This document shows positions 1 through 12,515 of a stretch of 64,000 nucleotides of DNA, piece after piece; positions within the stretch are counted from its first letter, which is position 1; every line of letters starts with the position of its first letter. The translations under genes were made by a program, and so were the position numbers. Origin of the DNA: Oenanthe sinensis (Eukaryota > Streptophyta > Magnoliopsida > Apiales > Apiaceae). The notes under the pieces are model-generated. The model saw only the letters and a list, made by a program, of their open reading frames with translations. It did not search any database and was not told where the DNA came from. The stretch lies in assembly GCA_028671895.1 (NCBI GenBank), contig CM053799.1, forward strand, positions 43,339,455 to 43,403,454. Reading direction: 5' to 3'.

Positions 1-114
1 GGTGCTACATTTTATACCCACAGAAGATCAAATTGTTGACATCTTCCGAACCCATTTGATGAATCCACTTTCTCTAAGTTGGTTAGTGAATTAGGAATGT
101 TAAATAATGGCTAA
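1..114 (+). pseudogene. 3' end of a Copia pol gene (RNase H C-terminal tail)
   Basis: The window opens inside the last codons of a Ty1/copia polyprotein. Frame 2 gives LHFIPTEDQIVDIF, and after a shift the next frame gives FDESTFSKLVSELGML and a stop codon (TAA at 112-114). This matches the usual tail of Copia RNase H domains (pattern H-x-x-T-x-D-Q-x-A-D-I-F-T-K-P-L followed by L-x-x-x-L-G-M). The tail style is that of SIRE-like Copia elements, which is an inference. A small deletion near position 50 breaks the frame, so this copy cannot make the full protein. The rest of the element lies upstream of the window. The array and ORF downstream may belong to the same element. Confidence 0.75.
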
Positions 115-515
115 TTTTTTTATCGCTAGGAGTTGATTTGAGTTCATAGATATTAAATGTTAATATTTAAAGAATTTATGAAGTTCGACTCAACAGTATC
201 CTAGGGCTTATTAATATTTGGAGAAATTATCTTGAGAATAAATTAATACTCGAAGTAGATAATTATTTCAAGTATAGCGTAAGCACTTATTTTTTGTTTA
301 TTATTATATATTTAAAAAAAATTAAAGCATTATTTTATATGTAAATTAGTGTATTATTTTTCTAATTATTATTGCATGTTAATATTTATTATATTATTAT
401 TAATTAATCTAAAATTTGAATAAATTTTTCATTATTTTATTTCGAATTTTGGAATAATTAATAATATATATATATATATATATATATTTGTTTACTATCT
501 TATTTTATTGAAGTT

Positions 516-915
516 CATATGACTTTTTAAAATTTAAAATTCGGCATGACCTTTTTTTTAAAAGTCATACCGAATTCTTTTTAAGTCATACCAAGCATTT
601 TTTTTTAATAATGAGTCATATAGACTGTCTTAATAAAAAGTCATACGACCTGTTTTAATAAAAAGTCACACCGATTTGTTATTAAAAAAGGTCATACCGA
701 CTCTTTATTAAAAGTCATACATGTTTTTGTTTTTAAAAGTCATATCATATGTTTGTTTTTAAAATAAGTCATACCGACCTTTTTAATCTAAAAGTCATAC
801 GACTTTTGATTATTATTTTTTTGCCAAAACGACTTTTGATTTTAAAAAGGTCATACCGACTGTTTTGCTATTTTATTAAAAGTTATATTGTTTTTTTAAG
901 TCGTACCAGTCGTAT
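516..915 (+). repeat. Degenerate tandem array of AAAAGTCATACCGA-like units
   Basis: About a dozen imperfect copies of a short unit (consensus near AAAAGTCATACCGA) are separated by T-rich spacers of roughly 15 to 25 bases. The first two units (about 516-555) are in the opposite orientation to the rest, which makes a small inverted repeat with the unit at 560-575. The array ends right before a TATATATA stretch at 912-921. The same unit, in reverse complement, fills the solo LTR at 21779-23252. Tandem motifs just upstream of a TATA box in a retroelement suggest an enhancer, as known for stress-responsive Copia LTRs. The regulatory role here is inferred. Confidence 0.8.
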
Positions 916-921
916 ATATAC
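912..921 (+). promoter_or_regulatory. Possible TATA box after the tandem array
   Basis: GTATATATAC lies immediately downstream of the AAAAGTCATACCGA array and about 450 bases upstream of the ATG at 1371. The solo LTR at 21779-23252 has the same order on its own strand: array, then a TATAAATA box. The parallel placement is the main support. AT-rich DNA gives such matches by chance, so confidence is moderate. Confidence 0.4.
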
Positions 922-1370
922 ACACGATTACAGACAACAAAGATCTAGATCAAGACTTTTCCAAAACAATTGAAAAACCTCTGATTTCGATCTCTATTCA
1001 ACTGCAATACAGTTGCTTTACTCCTGTTTTTACAAGCTTTGCTTGCTAGTTCCTTAAAATAGATCAAAAACAAACAAAGTGCTGCCCGAATTCAGACTTG
1101 TTCGAACTGTTTTGATTAGGTTTTGGGGACTGATTTTGATTAGAGATCTACTGATTAGATAACTGTATAAGAAGTAATTTTGTGTTACGAATTTATTTGG
1201 GGATTAACTGGAGTTAAGATTTTGAATTAATTGGCTATTTTTTCTAAATAGTTGGGCTTTTATTTCGAAGTTTTTGATTAATTCGAATTATTAGGTGGTT
1301 TGTCAAGCTTGAATATTTCTTGTAATTTCATTACAATTTTTAATCCTAAATTTGTATTAAAAGAATTAAA

Positions 1371-2189
1371 ATGGCTGGAGTTTGTGAGATTGTGAAGACT
1401 AATTTTATAGGTTATTTTAACCCATTGAATTGTTTAGTGGAAAGGTTTAGGCCCTGCATCAGTTTTATGAACGAACATTCATTAGTCCGAACTGCAATTA
1501 CACTGGATGTCCCGTTACAAGTTGATGAATTACAGGCATTGTATTCGACAGCTAGAAATATGATAGTTGCAGCTAGAGTACAATTTTCTTTCACCATTGG
1601 AGAAAATGAATACATGGTGACTGAAGAAGATGTGAACATTATCTTAGGATTTCCAATTGAGGATCACGTTATCTCACCAACTGTACCAGAAATAATTGAG
1701 TTTTTCCAAGCTATTCTGTATCAAGGTGAAATATATCTCGTCAAAATATCTAAAGGGAAGTTGATTAGTGAATGTGATTATTTTTTCGATACACTGGCCA
1801 AAGTGTTTTAACCAACAATGAAGAGAAAATTCAACAATATCTCTTCTCTTCTACAAATAATTGGGTATTATGTGGTCCACAATAGGATAATTAATTTTGG
1901 GAAGCTGTTGTTGACTGAAATAATAAAGAAGATGGGAAAGCCAGAAAGCAGGGAACAGAATGTATCATGCTATTATCCAAGATTCTTGATGTTGTTTATG
2001 AATGATATTCTTACAGATGAGGATAAGGCACTGTTTCATAACAACCTTGTGGAAGCATCTCCAACTTCTCATAAAAATTTGTTCACAAGGCTCAGAAATC
2101 AGAACAAATACCCAGGGGTACCAATTGTGAGGACTCAATATATGGTTGAGATCTTAAATTGGATTGCAAATCCTGCACAAGCTCAATAG
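1371..2189 (+). pseudogene. Retrotransposon-type hypothetical ORF, frameshifted
   Basis: Two adjacent reading frames (1371-1811, 146 residues, and 1818-2189, 123 residues) read as one broken protein. The first begins MAGVCEIVKTNF and carries a segment around VTEEDVNIILGFP. The second contains NISSLLQIIGYYVV and YPRFLMLFMNDIL. The pattern of a short beta-rich front, an E-x-x-x-F-F segment, and then a YPRF segment followed by small helices resembles uncharacterised plant ORFs found next to Copia and Gypsy elements, sometimes called env-like or putative plant transposon proteins. No catalytic motif, signal peptide or clear membrane segment is visible. The frame break lies around 1805-1840. The ORF sits about 1.25 kb after the Copia pol stop on the same strand, so it may be an extra ORF of that element. 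Function is unknown. Confidence 0.5.
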
Positions 2190-5100
2190 TACCAGCAAGA
2201 GCCAGAGCTAGTTCAAGATCAAGTGCACTTGTTCAAACTAGAAACCCTTGCTATTTTTCGGTGATTACCAAATACACTTGAACAGTACAATGTATAGTAT
2301 AGAATGTTTACAACTCAAACTTTATTTTCTAAGTATTAAGTAATTAATATATGATAAAGCCCAGTTTAGAGAAAAAATGCATAAAACTTTTCAAGATGGC
2401 AGAGAGTTGTAGTATTATTAATTTTCTTAAAAAACTTAGCCCGAGCTATATAAAGTATGTAATATTTTAAAGTCTAAGTATAGGAGATAAATAAATTTAA
2501 ATGTTTGAAACCACTCCTATAATTATGGGATAGAGGATAAGTAGTTTAATGAGAAAAGAGATTTTAAAAGATAAATCAACTACTTCTTAAACTATAGGAA
2601 AAACGTTTTTAATAAAAGAATTGAAGTTGAAAATATATTAAAAACGTAATACTAAGATGAATTAACATGGATAAGAATCCTAATCCTATTCTACAACTTG
2701 TGGATCAAATTTGTCAAATTTGTGCACACGTTGTAATCTGATTCTGTTTTAGTACGCTATTTTACATATAAACAAAGCAGGCTATAACAAGTGTAACAGG
2801 CATATATGTACTGTATTATTATAAGTGAACATGAGTTTATTTGATAGTTTGATATGATTCAACGCCTTCCAAAAAAATTACAAGTGCCTTTTAAAAAAAG
2901 TTAAATATATATAATTTATTTCATTTAATTTAATTTTTCAAACATTAATCTCCTAATTAAAATACATTTCTAAACAAAACTCATATATTTTATCCTCTTT
3001 AAATACAACTAATATTAATTTCCTAACTAAAATACATCTCTAAATAAAATTCACAAACATTATTTCTACTAAAAAAATATTTAACACACATAATATTTTA
3101 AATAATTATTATAAAAGAAAAATAAATTCAAAACCATATAAAAAAATATAAAAATATAAAAAAAATATAATCCGTACATCGCACTAGATATAAGTTAACA
3201 ATACTTAAAATATCAATTACAAGCACTTTAACTTGGTCAAACATGTGATCATCAAAATTAACACAGTTACATATTTGAATCATATTAAATTATAGAAACT
3301 TAACTGCTCCTCCATTTAAAAAATAAGATTATTTTTGCACGTTAACGGTTAACCCTCCAAAATAGGATTACTTTCTAAACAAATAACATAGCGGCTACGT
3401 AATTTGGAGTGATTAAATAAATAACGCATCCGCGATCCGCGATCCGCCTACCGTCTTTGACAAATTTGTACAAATTATTTATGTATATATTGTGTATATC
3501 TGATGTGTGCCGTGTACGATACTATTATAATTAAAATATTAAAAATTTTAATATTTTATTGGTCTGTATTTGAATTGAAATATTTATATTTTATTAATTA
3601 TGATTAGATTATGATATCTTTCCCTAAAGACGTATGCAATGACGGTTATAATGTGAAATGGAACCATATATTCAACTTATTTTAAAATTGTAACTAGTTA
3701 CATATTTTACTCGCAATGACGAATGCAGTGACGATTATAAATACAGCTACATTTTTAATATCCTTTTTATTACATTTGCCCTTTCACTAAGCTTAAAACC
3801 TATCATGACAGAGTCGAACGTAATTTCTTGTTATAACGCCGTGCGATGCTGCTAATTTCTTGTTATAATTAGTACTATAAAAACGCGAATCCGAATTAAT
3901 CAGTAAAAATATTGAACATGACTAATCAAATAATTAGGGATTCATAAAAATGATAATTTATACTTAGTTTTTATAAATAATATAAATATAAGTATTTATT
4001 TAATAAAATTTTAAAATAAGAGAGGATAAATTTACAAATTAAATAATTGAATATAATATATATATATATATATATTACATTTTGACCAATTAATTATGAT
4101 TTTTAACTAATTTATCTGATTTTCAATTTATTTATTTATTTTTGACCAAATTTTATGAAAATATATTTATTAATCTCAATTAATTACTGCTTTTTACACC
4201 ATGTTACAATGTTGAAGATGAATTGATGAAATAATTAACACAATATCAAATTTATCATCCATCGGGAATCAAGTTTACCAACTATTCCAGTTTAAGTTAT
4301 ATTGTCTAAAATTTAAGTTATATTTTATTTAGATATATTATTTTTTTTTAAATTCATGAAGTACAGTCTGAAAATTAGAAAATATATATTTAATGATCAC
4401 ACTAAGTTTTAAACAATTTGTGTTGGTATGAAAAATTCATATGTGTGCGTAAATCTTATGAGTCAAAATAATTATATATAGTTTTGTTGACGACAAGATA
4501 TCTAATTTTTGAAGATGAAGAATTAATTGGAAAATGCAATATGCATAAAAGTATAATAGTAGCTTAATTAATTGTATATAAAGGTATAATAGTAATTTAA
4601 AAAATTAGAATTAATTAACTGTTGCAGCATGACAAGCCAGCATGGCAAGTGATGTGCTATAAAATCATTTTCAAAAAGTATATGTTGTGGTATTATATAG
4701 TAGGGAGATCGGTCAGGATACTTTTTTTAAAAATATAGACTTTAACAAATTTTTGTTCTTTTATAATATATTATTTTAACTGAATTTTGATTAATATATT
4801 ATTACGTTAATGGAATTATGAATTAAATATTATTTTCTCTAACAAATGTCTAGAAAAATTAATTTTCAATATTAATTAATTTTTAAAATGTACTAAAAAT
4901 ATAAGATAGGGAAATTATATATTCAAATAAAATAATATAGTGTTTGAGAACATATAATTTATTTTAAATGTATAATTTTTAAATTTATATTATTATTAAA
5001 TTTTAAATATTTTTTATTATCCAAACAAGTTATTTGAGCAAAATTCAGAATTTAAATGAATATTCAAGTTCTCAAATATATTATAATATCTTTTTAAATT

Positions 5101-6073
5101 GATCCTTTCATAATAACACGAATTTATTAATAAAATGCAAATCTAGAAGGTCAACAAATGATTTATTATGAGCAATTTTATATTTTATCAAATAAATTTT
5201 TTAGTAATTATGATAAATTGATATGATTCGAGGTCAGATTCCTGTCTAAATTAAATTAAGGTATAGTTACATAGAAAATCAGACCATATATATTAATTAT
5301 GACTCACAATATTATTCATTTTGTGTTTTTTAATAGATAAATATTACTTTATTATAAAAACACTGTTTCATAAACTAAAATTAATAATTCAGATTTTTTA
5401 ATTATAAAAAGTATTGACATTTAGTTTCGCTGTATATTTTTTTTTGAAAAAGATGAATCAATTTAATAATGAAAAATCACACGGTATCTACAAATACAAT
5501 CGAAATTAAACAGTCGCTTAAACATATGACTGTTGAATCCTTCTTTCTTCAAGAGGCAGCCAATCGATTTTTTGAAAATGTTATCATCCAACTTTTTTGA
5601 GTAATCGACCGTAGATGCGATTTCATAAAAAAATTTATCACAAAATCAAACACATTAAAATCCGACAAATCTATAATCCCGGACATAAACGACACCAAAA
5701 CAATATCATAAAGAGGAGAGATTAAACAAAATCCAAAAAAAATGAGAGTTTATTGAAGGAAAACAAAAACTTAACCAAGAAAAATGTAAAAGTAAAAAAG
5801 GATTTAGATTTTTCAACGGTAAAAACCGATAAAAACTTCTTAGAAAATATTAACCATAAATTTTGTGAGAAATCAGAAACATGGCGGAAAAATCGTTAAA
5901 CATAGTGACAGCAGTTGAGGTGTATAGAAAGGTTACGCTCTTTTTATTAATGGGTTTTTTTGCATACCGGGTTCCATTATTATTAATAAACATTATTCAA
6001 TTAAATTTTGACAATTCATTTTTTTATTGTGTGCCCACACATACTAGAAAACCCGTAATATGAATAAACAATA
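2190..6073. other. AT-rich intergenic DNA without a recognisable gene
   Basis: No conserved coding region was found. Small ATG-started frames, such as the 60-codon one at 5881-6063, have no recognisable motif. The stretch holds simple AT runs (for example 4055-4075) and one dispersed repeat whose partner is at 6297-6430. Confidence 0.5.
2810..2938. repeat. Dispersed AT-rich repeat, copy 1
   Basis: This stretch aligns by eye with 6297-6430. Shared landmarks in order are a TATTATTATAA block, CATG followed by TTTATTTG, a GGTTCAA-like block, CTTTC/CTTCC AAA, AAAAAAATTAAAT, and ATAATTTATTTCATTTA. The copies differ at many positions, so they are old. No terminal repeats or coding capacity are visible, and the family is unknown. 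Confidence 0.55.
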
Positions 6074-6238
6074 CTCCCTACTTCCCAAATTGTTCACTTT
6101 GACTTTTACATGTAATTTAAGGTTAATTAACCGTATAATTATACAAAAAAAATTGTAAATAAAAATTTAATATCTAAATCTTTATTTTTAAAAAAATTAA
6201 AAAATTATACGGTCAATGTATCTTAAGTCGGGGACAAG
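6074..6238. mobile_element. Stowaway-like MITE, degraded
   Basis: The left end CTCCCTACTTCCCAAA follows a TA. The right end reads GGGGACAAG and is followed by TA. Inside, GTATAATTATAC and AATTATACGG form opposing arms, so the element folds back. Stowaway (Tc1/mariner-derived) MITEs begin CTCCCTCYGTCCC and target TA. The right terminus is shorter than the consensus, which suggests decay. Length is about 165 bp and there is no coding capacity. Confidence 0.5.
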
Positions 6239-7320
6239 TAATTCAGCTACAACATTTACGACAGCTTAATCTGACCCGGATGTTAGGTATACATCTATAT
6301 TATATTATATTATTATAAACCAACATGGATTTATTTGGTAATTTGGTTGGTTCAATGTCTTTCAAACAAATTACTAAGTACTTTCTAAAAAAAATTAAAT
6401 AAATATAATTTATTTCATTTATAATATAATAACGTAGTAGTTTAGATCGAACAGAATTCTAATAAATATAATTGACTTACTTATCCTAATTTAATCACTG
6501 TTCAAAATCTCTAAACACTATTAAAATTATAAATTGTTATAAATTCTTATTAAAATTCTAAAAAAATTAAATACATATAATATTTTTCATTTATAATATA
6601 ATATTATGGTAATATAGATCTAACGCAATTATAATATATCTCAATTTTATCCCTATTCAAATTCTTTAAACTCTATTACCAAACACCTTCTAAAAATAAT
6701 TAAATATATATATAATTTAATATAGTATTATATTTCTAACAACAACTTTTGACTTACGTATTAGACAGTTTCCTGCAACTCGCTGGTAATAAAAAAAGTA
6801 TGTATTCCAAGTTGGTCCATCCAACAAGAGTCCTATAAATACAATGCTAAGGCGCAAGCGATACTCTTGGACAAAAAGACAATGACCTTATAAATTTCAT
6901 GGGTTTTGCTCTGTCAAGTACGACGACGAGTCTGTGGTATCTCCATCTCTCTGTCTGCTGCGCGGCACTTCTTGGGCATCTCTCTGTGGGTTTTGGCATA
7001 TAAATACTAGAAATATTTCTCTTTTGTTGTGGTGATGTTTAGTTTAAGAAAATAATATTTGTGAAAAGTAAGTTTAAATTATAATTTAGTTAATGGTTAG
7101 TTTAATATGATTTTAAATTCATTGTTGGGACTTGGGAATGGTGTGAACAATAATTAGAACACAAATATTATTGCCTGCCTAAGTGCTTGATTAGTTCAAT
7201 GGTTGATGTGTGTTGGCTGATTTTTGCAGGTTTCGAACGGAGTCGCTTGGACAAGTTATAATTTGATTGTGCTATCCATATTTCAAATATTCAATACTGA
7301 TCCGCGCGGAGAGCATGGTT
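6239..7320. other. Non-coding DNA with partly duplicated AT-rich segments
   Basis: 6410-6510 and 6585-6715 share an order of motifs (TATAATATAATA, TAGATC-AACG/AACA, then TTCAAAAT/TTCAAATT and CTCTAAAC/CTTTAAAC), suggesting an old tandem duplication. A TATAAATAC stretch at 6834-6842 is followed by CT-rich sequence, but no open frame with a recognisable product follows. Confidence 0.4.
6297..6430. repeat. Dispersed AT-rich repeat, copy 2
   Basis: This is the partner of 2810-2938, in the same orientation and about 3.5 kb away. The similarity runs through the landmarks listed for copy 1. Confidence 0.55.
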
Positions 7321-7324
7321 TAGT

Positions 7325-8110
7325 TTTTGGGCAAAACCGGAACCGAAATCGTTTATCTTCGATTTTAAAAATTAAAACCGTAACCGAACCATCGGTTTCG
7401 GTTTTAAAAAGACTGGTTCGGTTTCGGTTACAAAATCGAATAAAATAAAATTGAGAATTTTTTTTAATTTAAATAAATAAAACGTAATTAATTAGAAGAA
7501 AAAAATTTGCGTTCAAATTTTATACAAAATCAAGTCTCTAATATAAAAAGCGACGCTATAAAATTCAAAAATATATGTTCAAATAATATATGTCCTATGC
7601 TAATGATGATTTTTTTACTAATCCTCCTAAAATTATTCGTAAAATTTGAACGTAATGAATGTGAAGAACTCAAATTTTATGTAAACAAAATGCCAGAATC
7701 TAGCTGAACTGCATCAATATAAAATTTTACGGACTTAAAGTGTACAAAGAGATTCAATATAATGTATGTCTGTGTTGTATTTAACGTGTATCAGAGGAGT
7801 ACTGTCATACTATAGTCATGCTATATTATCAGAAACCGCAATAAAACAGAGCAGATATAGATAGCGTGCCTATATTAATTTTAAAAATTTACATAAATTT
7901 ACATAAATAATATATTTGTATATTTAAATTAATAAATTGGTTAATTCAGGTCGGTTTTTTCGGTTCAGTTAAAACCTATAACTGGAACCCAACCATTTAA
8001 ATCGAATCGATTTTTTATATTTCGATTTCGGTTTCGGATCAATTTTATTCACCCCAATTTTTCTCAATTTTATCCGATTTCAGTTTTAATTCGGTGTTTT
8101 CTCACCCTGA
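7325..8110. repeat. Two CGGTTTCGGTT-rich blocks in inverted arrangement
   Basis: 7325-7450 and 7945-8110 are both dense in CGGTTTCGGTT / AACCGAAACCG motifs and enclose about 490 bases of AT-rich DNA. The left block reads mostly as AACCGAAATCG first and then CGGTTTCGG. The right block contains GGTTCAGTTAAAACC and TTTCGATTTCGGTTTCGG. Such C/G-punctuated, self-complementary stretches occur at the ends of several plant DNA transposons. No exact terminal repeat or target duplication could be fixed here, so the class is unknown. Confidence 0.4.
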
Positions 8111-9623
8111 TTGGCCTTGAATGACGTTGACAACAAAACTTACCAACACCCCAGTATCATGTACCAGAATAACAACCGTAAATGAAAAATTAAGGGCATG
8201 TTTACTTCATTTCTTTATTTTCTACATAACTTTTAATATGAAATTAAAATCTGAAACATAAAAGATCTTCTTAATTATGATTACATTTTACAAAATTCTG
8301 AAAAACATCATTTTTAGTGTTTCTCAAATTTTGAAAGATTAAAATAAGGTAAACTTGAAATGTAAATGAATCTTCAATATCCTTAAAAGATGCATTAATT
8401 TATACAGTATCATTTTATATGTTTATTGTTTGACATTAAAAACTGTATTAATCTGTGAATACAGAACAATATATGTATTTGATATATCAATAGTAATCAT
8501 TTTAATTACAAAACATTGAAATGGTGGTATGCCGTGAAATTTAATTTTATATTTATCCAATTCTTAAGGCTGAAAATTTGGCTTTCTAACCTTCTCCCCA
8601 ATTAAAACCTACCTCCTTAAGGCATTTTAATTTTATATTTATCCAATTCTTAAGGGATGGACGGAGTGGCTTCCCAGAATACAAACTTAATGTCATTGAC
8701 GTTCTCTCACCTCTGTGATCCTGATTCTCATTACTTTGCGTGTAACATAGGAAGTGATGTTTATTGACCTCAATAATCTTATAAGATATGAAAAATCTTA
8801 TAAAATATTTTTGCGTGCAGCAGTGTATATGGGTAATGTATTTTTCGTTTTTTTTAATTGAGGAGTTGTACGTTTTCCCCTTCTTGGGTAGCAGGGCAGG
8901 GATGTCCGACGGCTTTTAATGTTTTATTCTAACTTTGTGTTGTACTAAATTATCATAATAAAGAGGTGGATTTATTTAATTTTTTTATTTTAAAAGTGGG
9001 CTTTCTTGTTAAAAAAGTTTGTTTAGGACATATTAACATTAAAGTGGATTTTTAGTTCCCAAATAAATAATTTAAAAGTTAAATCATTTAATATAATTTT
9101 AAATTAAACGCGTGACTCAAATAAATATATATTAGTGTATTTTAAATTGTATTTATATCTTAAATATAAAAAAATACATATATAAATATACAAAAAAATT
9201 GACACTCATGTTTCTAAGGGGTGTACTAAACGGTTGCTTTAATTGTTTTACCTAAAACCGGCCCTTGTTTGCTTTATTTTTAATAAATATTATGTACACC
9301 CTCGTTTCATAATTTTTGGATGTATACTAACATTTAAAAAAAAAATCTTCAAGGAAAAAACATTTAAAATAATAGTATTTACATATTATTGTTTTGAAAT
9401 TTTCTCTTTTATTGTAAAAATTTAAATTTTATAATTTTGAAATAAAAGAAATTCAAAAATATTAACTATAAATATATTTATTATACAATGATAAAAATAT
9501 TAAGTAAATATATATTTTTTATTCATGAAAAGGCCGGCAACTGCGACAAAAATTCTGAAACAGAGAAAATATTTATTAAGCAGCTTATATCTTGTAATTC
9601 ATATCTATGAGAGACACTTTTAA

Positions 9624-9657
<34 letters not shown>

Positions 9658-10552
9658 GATATTTTATAATTTTATATAATGTTATAATATTTATTGTCTC
9701 ACCTAGATTTATATTCATTCTTCTAATAATATTTTCCATTTTATTTGATATTATGTGTGAAAATATTATTATATTGTTAATCATATTTATATATCGAGTG
9801 TTTATATACTCTTTCCTCTCATATTTCTCTGTTTTAATTATTTGAATTTTTGTGATTAAATTAATTAAATTTTAATTATAATTTATATATTATTTTTTGT
9901 TAAACTTTATTCAATTAAAATATTTTTATTAAAAATAATGACATTTTTTATTACTCGGCGTACTTTGTAATAAAGTCTCTCACTAGACTACAATCACTAC
10001 ACACAAATTTCTGCATAAATCTAAATATAAACAATATTAGTGATTCATTGTTACATATAATAGTAATTAAAATTTGATTCGGTTAATGTACTGGTTTTAA
10101 CATAAAATTAAAACCGAAGTCATATCAATATTTTTGAATATTTTCCGATATATATATATTTTTTTGTTTGAAAAAAAGTTCCGGTTTAAATTTTTGGTGC
10201 TCAGCTCGTCCACTTAATCTTTTCATTTTACTTCAAAATTAAAAAAATCAAAAAGAAGGAAAAATGAGAGATACTAGAAGTAAGATTTTTAAAAATTAAA
10301 TATATACATTTTTAGTATCAATAAATGAGCATTAATGAGAGACATCAGACATGCAACCTTAACGGGGTGCAAGTGAGTCACTACTGACGCGGCATAGAAT
10401 TTAGATGTATCAACACTAAAAAAACGAAAGCTTACGGCTTCTACTCAACTATAAAGATTAATACAGTAGTTATATCGGTAGAGACGTAGAGTTTCATTAT
10501 TAAAACTTTATTCAAACTTCCTTGTAGTTTCCCCCCATATAGATTGAGGTCC
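8111..10552. other. Intergenic DNA upstream of the transporter gene
   Basis: No coding region was recognised. A 29-base direct repeat (TTAATTTTATATTTATCCAA followed by TTCTTAAGG) occurs exactly at 8541-8569 and 8627-8655. AT microsatellite-like tracts lie near 9625-9657. The last few hundred bases should include the promoter of the gene starting at 10553, but no convincing TATA box was identified. Confidence 0.45.
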
Positions 10553-12278
10553 ATGGATTCTCAGGTTCAGATTGATGCCCACGACGATAACTCTGTAAGT
10601 ATCACTCTTCTCTTAATCATACATCATCATCTGTTTCCATATCCATTCTTTCTGCATGTATGTAATATGTTTCTGTATATATGTTACGAGGGCCGGTTCT
10701 GAAATTCTCGGGAATTTAGGTAAAATTAGTTTTTAAAGCTTAATTTATGTATAATTTACATATTTTTAATAATTTATACAGAAATAATTCGAAAATTTGG
10801 GATCCGCCAGACACAAATCTTGTTAACCTAGAGCGAGGGTCACGCCTCTATGTTGCTTCACCCTTTGTTAACTGTACAATTTCTAGTTCGTTGCTGTCGG
10901 CTTATGATTGACATGTTTCCAGACTCTAGACATGTTTCAGACTCTTATCCAATTTGTGGGTCCCGGAAAAAATCTAAATCTAGTAACAAACAATGTCGCC
11001 ATGTAATCCTCTATTTCACAATAAGTTACTCCTTTGATTTTTTTATGTGATATTGTGGTCAAATTAACTTTCACGGTAAATTAAAAACTATTATTTTACA
11101 TTTTTCATAAACTAAAAAATACACTTAAAAGTTTATTAGATATATTTTATAATGATATAATTTTTAATTTCTTTTCAATTATATATTACGTATAATATTT
11201 GATAAAAAAATTGATCAATTTAACTAACAAAAATCAAAATATGACAATTATATTGAGAATTCAATATAATTTCCACTTTTAAGTTCTGTTTCAGACAGAT
11301 ACAAATTTCCACTTTAGTCCTTTCATGGTTGATTTAATATTTACAAAATAATTTTTTTATTCAAACTTCGTCCTCACGCAACTTGACCTGTTTACAAAAT
11401 GCTTCCAGCATTTTGGACCTTTTTTGTCACAAAAATAAATGCTTCCACCCTGATACAAAAATTACAAAATATTTAGAGGTATGTGAGTCTCTTTCAAATT
11501 ACGTATTATATATTTTTTATGCGCTCTAAGTTATACAGATAAGAAATTTTTGATTTTCGCAAAAAAAAAGGAGAAGAATTTTTTGAAAATTATTTTTATT
11601 CAAATTATATTTTAAAAAAAATTATGATTTTTTTTAAATTTTGTGTAGAGAGTAAATTGATAATTAATTTGAAACTCCCTAAATTTATGTGTTTAATTTG
11701 ATATTTTGTTTTTTTTATATAATTTTCTAATCGGGGAAAGCAGGAAATTTATATAATTTTGTGGAAAAAGGTTTTATGATTTGAATAAAACTTTTTGTTT
11801 TCAACTTTATTTTGCGTTTCTATATATTTGATACATTAATGGATGAATCAGAATTAAGAAGAGAAAACTGCCAAAAGATTAATTTGTGTTTGCAGGATGT
11901 TTGGCTATAGTTGTTCTTGGGATTTTTTTTATAAGAAAGTGCATAATCAGTAATTTAGAACATGTTTCGCTATGCTTTAATTTAGTTCATTTTCCAGAAG
12001 GATATCATTGATTTGGAGTTGCAGATTATCCCTGGTATCACCACTACAGACATTTTGGAGCATGCAGTGGTTCTGATGGAAATGGCTGAGCAGCAGGAAG
12101 TAGGTCTTTAGACTAAGAAGATTCTTTTGTCTTAACTTCTATTGCTAGAGTTTAGGCTATCTATTTGGGTAGAAGGAATGTCTCAGTTTTTCTCTTGTTT
12201 TTTTTCGATGGTTTATACTCATTTTCGTGATAAAGAAATTAAAGAAATGTACCATAATCGTCATCAGGTTGATCGAAG

Positions 12279-12484
12279 TGTAAACTACAATAAGACTTCA
12301 AAGCAAAAACTTGTATATTACTCCTGAAAAGCATTACATATATAGAAGAACGACAACCACCTATAGCTAGAAATAAGGAAACCACTACTGCAACTACAAC
12401 TAGAATAAAGGAAACAAACTATGACTAAATCAACTAACGTCTACTAGCCTAAAAACTAGGACTCTTATTTGAACAAACTTAACA
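12279..12484 (-). repeat. 3' LTR of the young Copia element
   Basis: This is the left copy in the window and the 3' LTR on the element's strand. It is 206 bp and runs from TGTAAACTAC to AAACTTAACA. It shows no difference from the copy at 16586-16791. Confidence 0.95.
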
Positions 12485-12515
12485 TTCCCTCCCTTGAACT
12501 AGACTGCATTTGCAG

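Noticed and set aside
749..973. 74-codon frame through the AAAAGTCATACCGA array
   Set aside because: It is read through a tandem repeat and the TATA region, and its composition follows the repeat, not a protein.
5881..6063. 60-codon open frame starting MAEKSLNIVTAVEV
   Set aside because: No recognisable domain, surrounded by AT-rich DNA with no splice or promoter support. Probably chance.
7224..7448. 74-codon frame starting MQVSNGVAWTSYN
   Set aside because: It runs into the CGGTTTCGGTT-rich repeat, and no second exon or family match was seen.
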